From assembly GCA_947456805.1 (NCBI GenBank), contig CANGTN010000006.1, positions 1-64,000 on the forward strand: a stretch of 64,000 nt of DNA. Direction: 5' to 3'. The DNA comes from Chitinophagaceae bacterium. Lineage in GTDB: Bacteria > Bacteroidota > Bacteroidia > Chitinophagales > Chitinophagaceae. A program made the translations under genes and the position numbers. A model generated the notes under the pieces. That model searched no databases. It saw only the letters and a list, made by a program, of their open reading frames with translations, and was not told the origin of the DNA. Below are positions 63,861 to 64,000 of the stretch, one piece after another. The first letter of the stretch is position 1, and each line of letters starts with the position of its first letter.

Positions 63861-64000
63861 TTAATAATTATAGAAGCCCTTTCCTGTTTTTCTACCTAGC
63901 TCACCTGCTTCTACTTTTTGTTGCTGAATGATAGATGGCGTAAGCCTTTCGGGCTTACCCAATGCTTCCCAAACAATATGACTCACGCCAAAGTTGATGT
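63861..64000 (-). CDS. 3-hydroxyacyl-CoA dehydrogenase, C-terminal end only
   Basis: The frame runs into the window edge. The visible tail GVSHIVWEALGKPER and RKTGKGFYNY then stop is typical of the C-terminal domain of 3-hydroxybutyryl/3-hydroxyacyl-CoA dehydrogenases. It may work with the enoyl-CoA hydratase and paaZ genes nearby. Confidence 0.8.
   Translation of the reverse strand, partial: INFGVSHIVWEALGKPERLTPSIIQQQKVEAGELGRKTGKGFYNY

Noticed and set aside
1-64000. tRNA, rRNA, CRISPR arrays, complete IS elements
   Set aside because: None seen in the intergenic regions examined by eye; a covariance-model search would settle it.

Overview
The window comes from a low-GC Bacteroidota genome, most likely Chitinophagaceae. 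The support for this is lineage-typical families (DUF2911, DUF5606, TIGR02757, COG3014/LpoB pair, a FISUMP protein with a type 9 secretion tail, a HEAIPGHH DUF885 peptidase), the almost complete lack of Shine-Dalgarno sequences, and many promoters with the Bacteroidota TAnnTTTG -7 box just upstream of start codons. Most of the window is ordinary chromosome. No rRNA, tRNA, CRISPR array, prophage or complete insertion sequence was found.

Layout. 1-21574: a 5'-truncated rhomboid-like protein, two tandem exo/endonuclease/phosphatase-fold proteins, cysS, a glutathione peroxidase, an aldehyde dehydrogenase, asnB, DUF2911, an envelope-type operon (GT2, polysaccharide deacetylase, hydrolase), a deoxyhypusine/homospermidine-synthase-like gene, a secreted lipocalin-like protein, acyl-CoA synthetase, a NifU-type Fe-S scaffold, a secreted protein with LpoB and COG3014 lipoproteins, Bcp peroxiredoxin and an M23 peptidase. 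21676-30968: an arginine/carbamoyl-phosphate region with half of carB, a repeat-rich gap, a TIR-like gene, a GH25 lysozyme, then a leader and the operon GNAT-argG-argC-(four-helix-bundle gene)-argD. 30992-33787: arsenic operon arsR-arsM-acr3-arsC. 33821-41733: an AIM24 protein and a tetR-tolC-MFP-RND efflux operon. 41832-53975: DUF502, serC-DUF1015, small membrane proteins, a 1-Cys peroxiredoxin, UvrD/PcrA, TIGR02757, and an aguB-aguA pair making putrescine from agmatine. 54054-64000: structured repeats, a FISUMP/T9SS protein, enoyl-CoA hydratase-paaZ, adk, msrB, a carboxypeptidase-regulatory-like protein, a proline-iminopeptidase-like lipoprotein, a DUF885 lipoprotein and the 3' end of a 3-hydroxyacyl-CoA dehydrogenase.

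The most unusual part is 21.7-30 kb. The arginine operon begins with a 20-codon leader ORF whose end reads LLRRGC (tandem Arg codons). It overlaps two 8-bp perfect helices that are mutually exclusive or form a pseudoknot, which makes it a candidate arginine attenuator. Within the same operon a four-helix-bundle gene is bracketed by oppositely oriented heptamer repeat arrays. Two inverted copies of an 89-nt structured element, one with a compensatory base change, flank the TIR-like/GH25/GNAT segment. CarB stops exactly at the boundary between its two halves.

Several start codons were moved downstream of the longest reading frame because a promoter box lies inside the longer frame or because the signal peptide or family start lies further in. 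This is stated in each entry.
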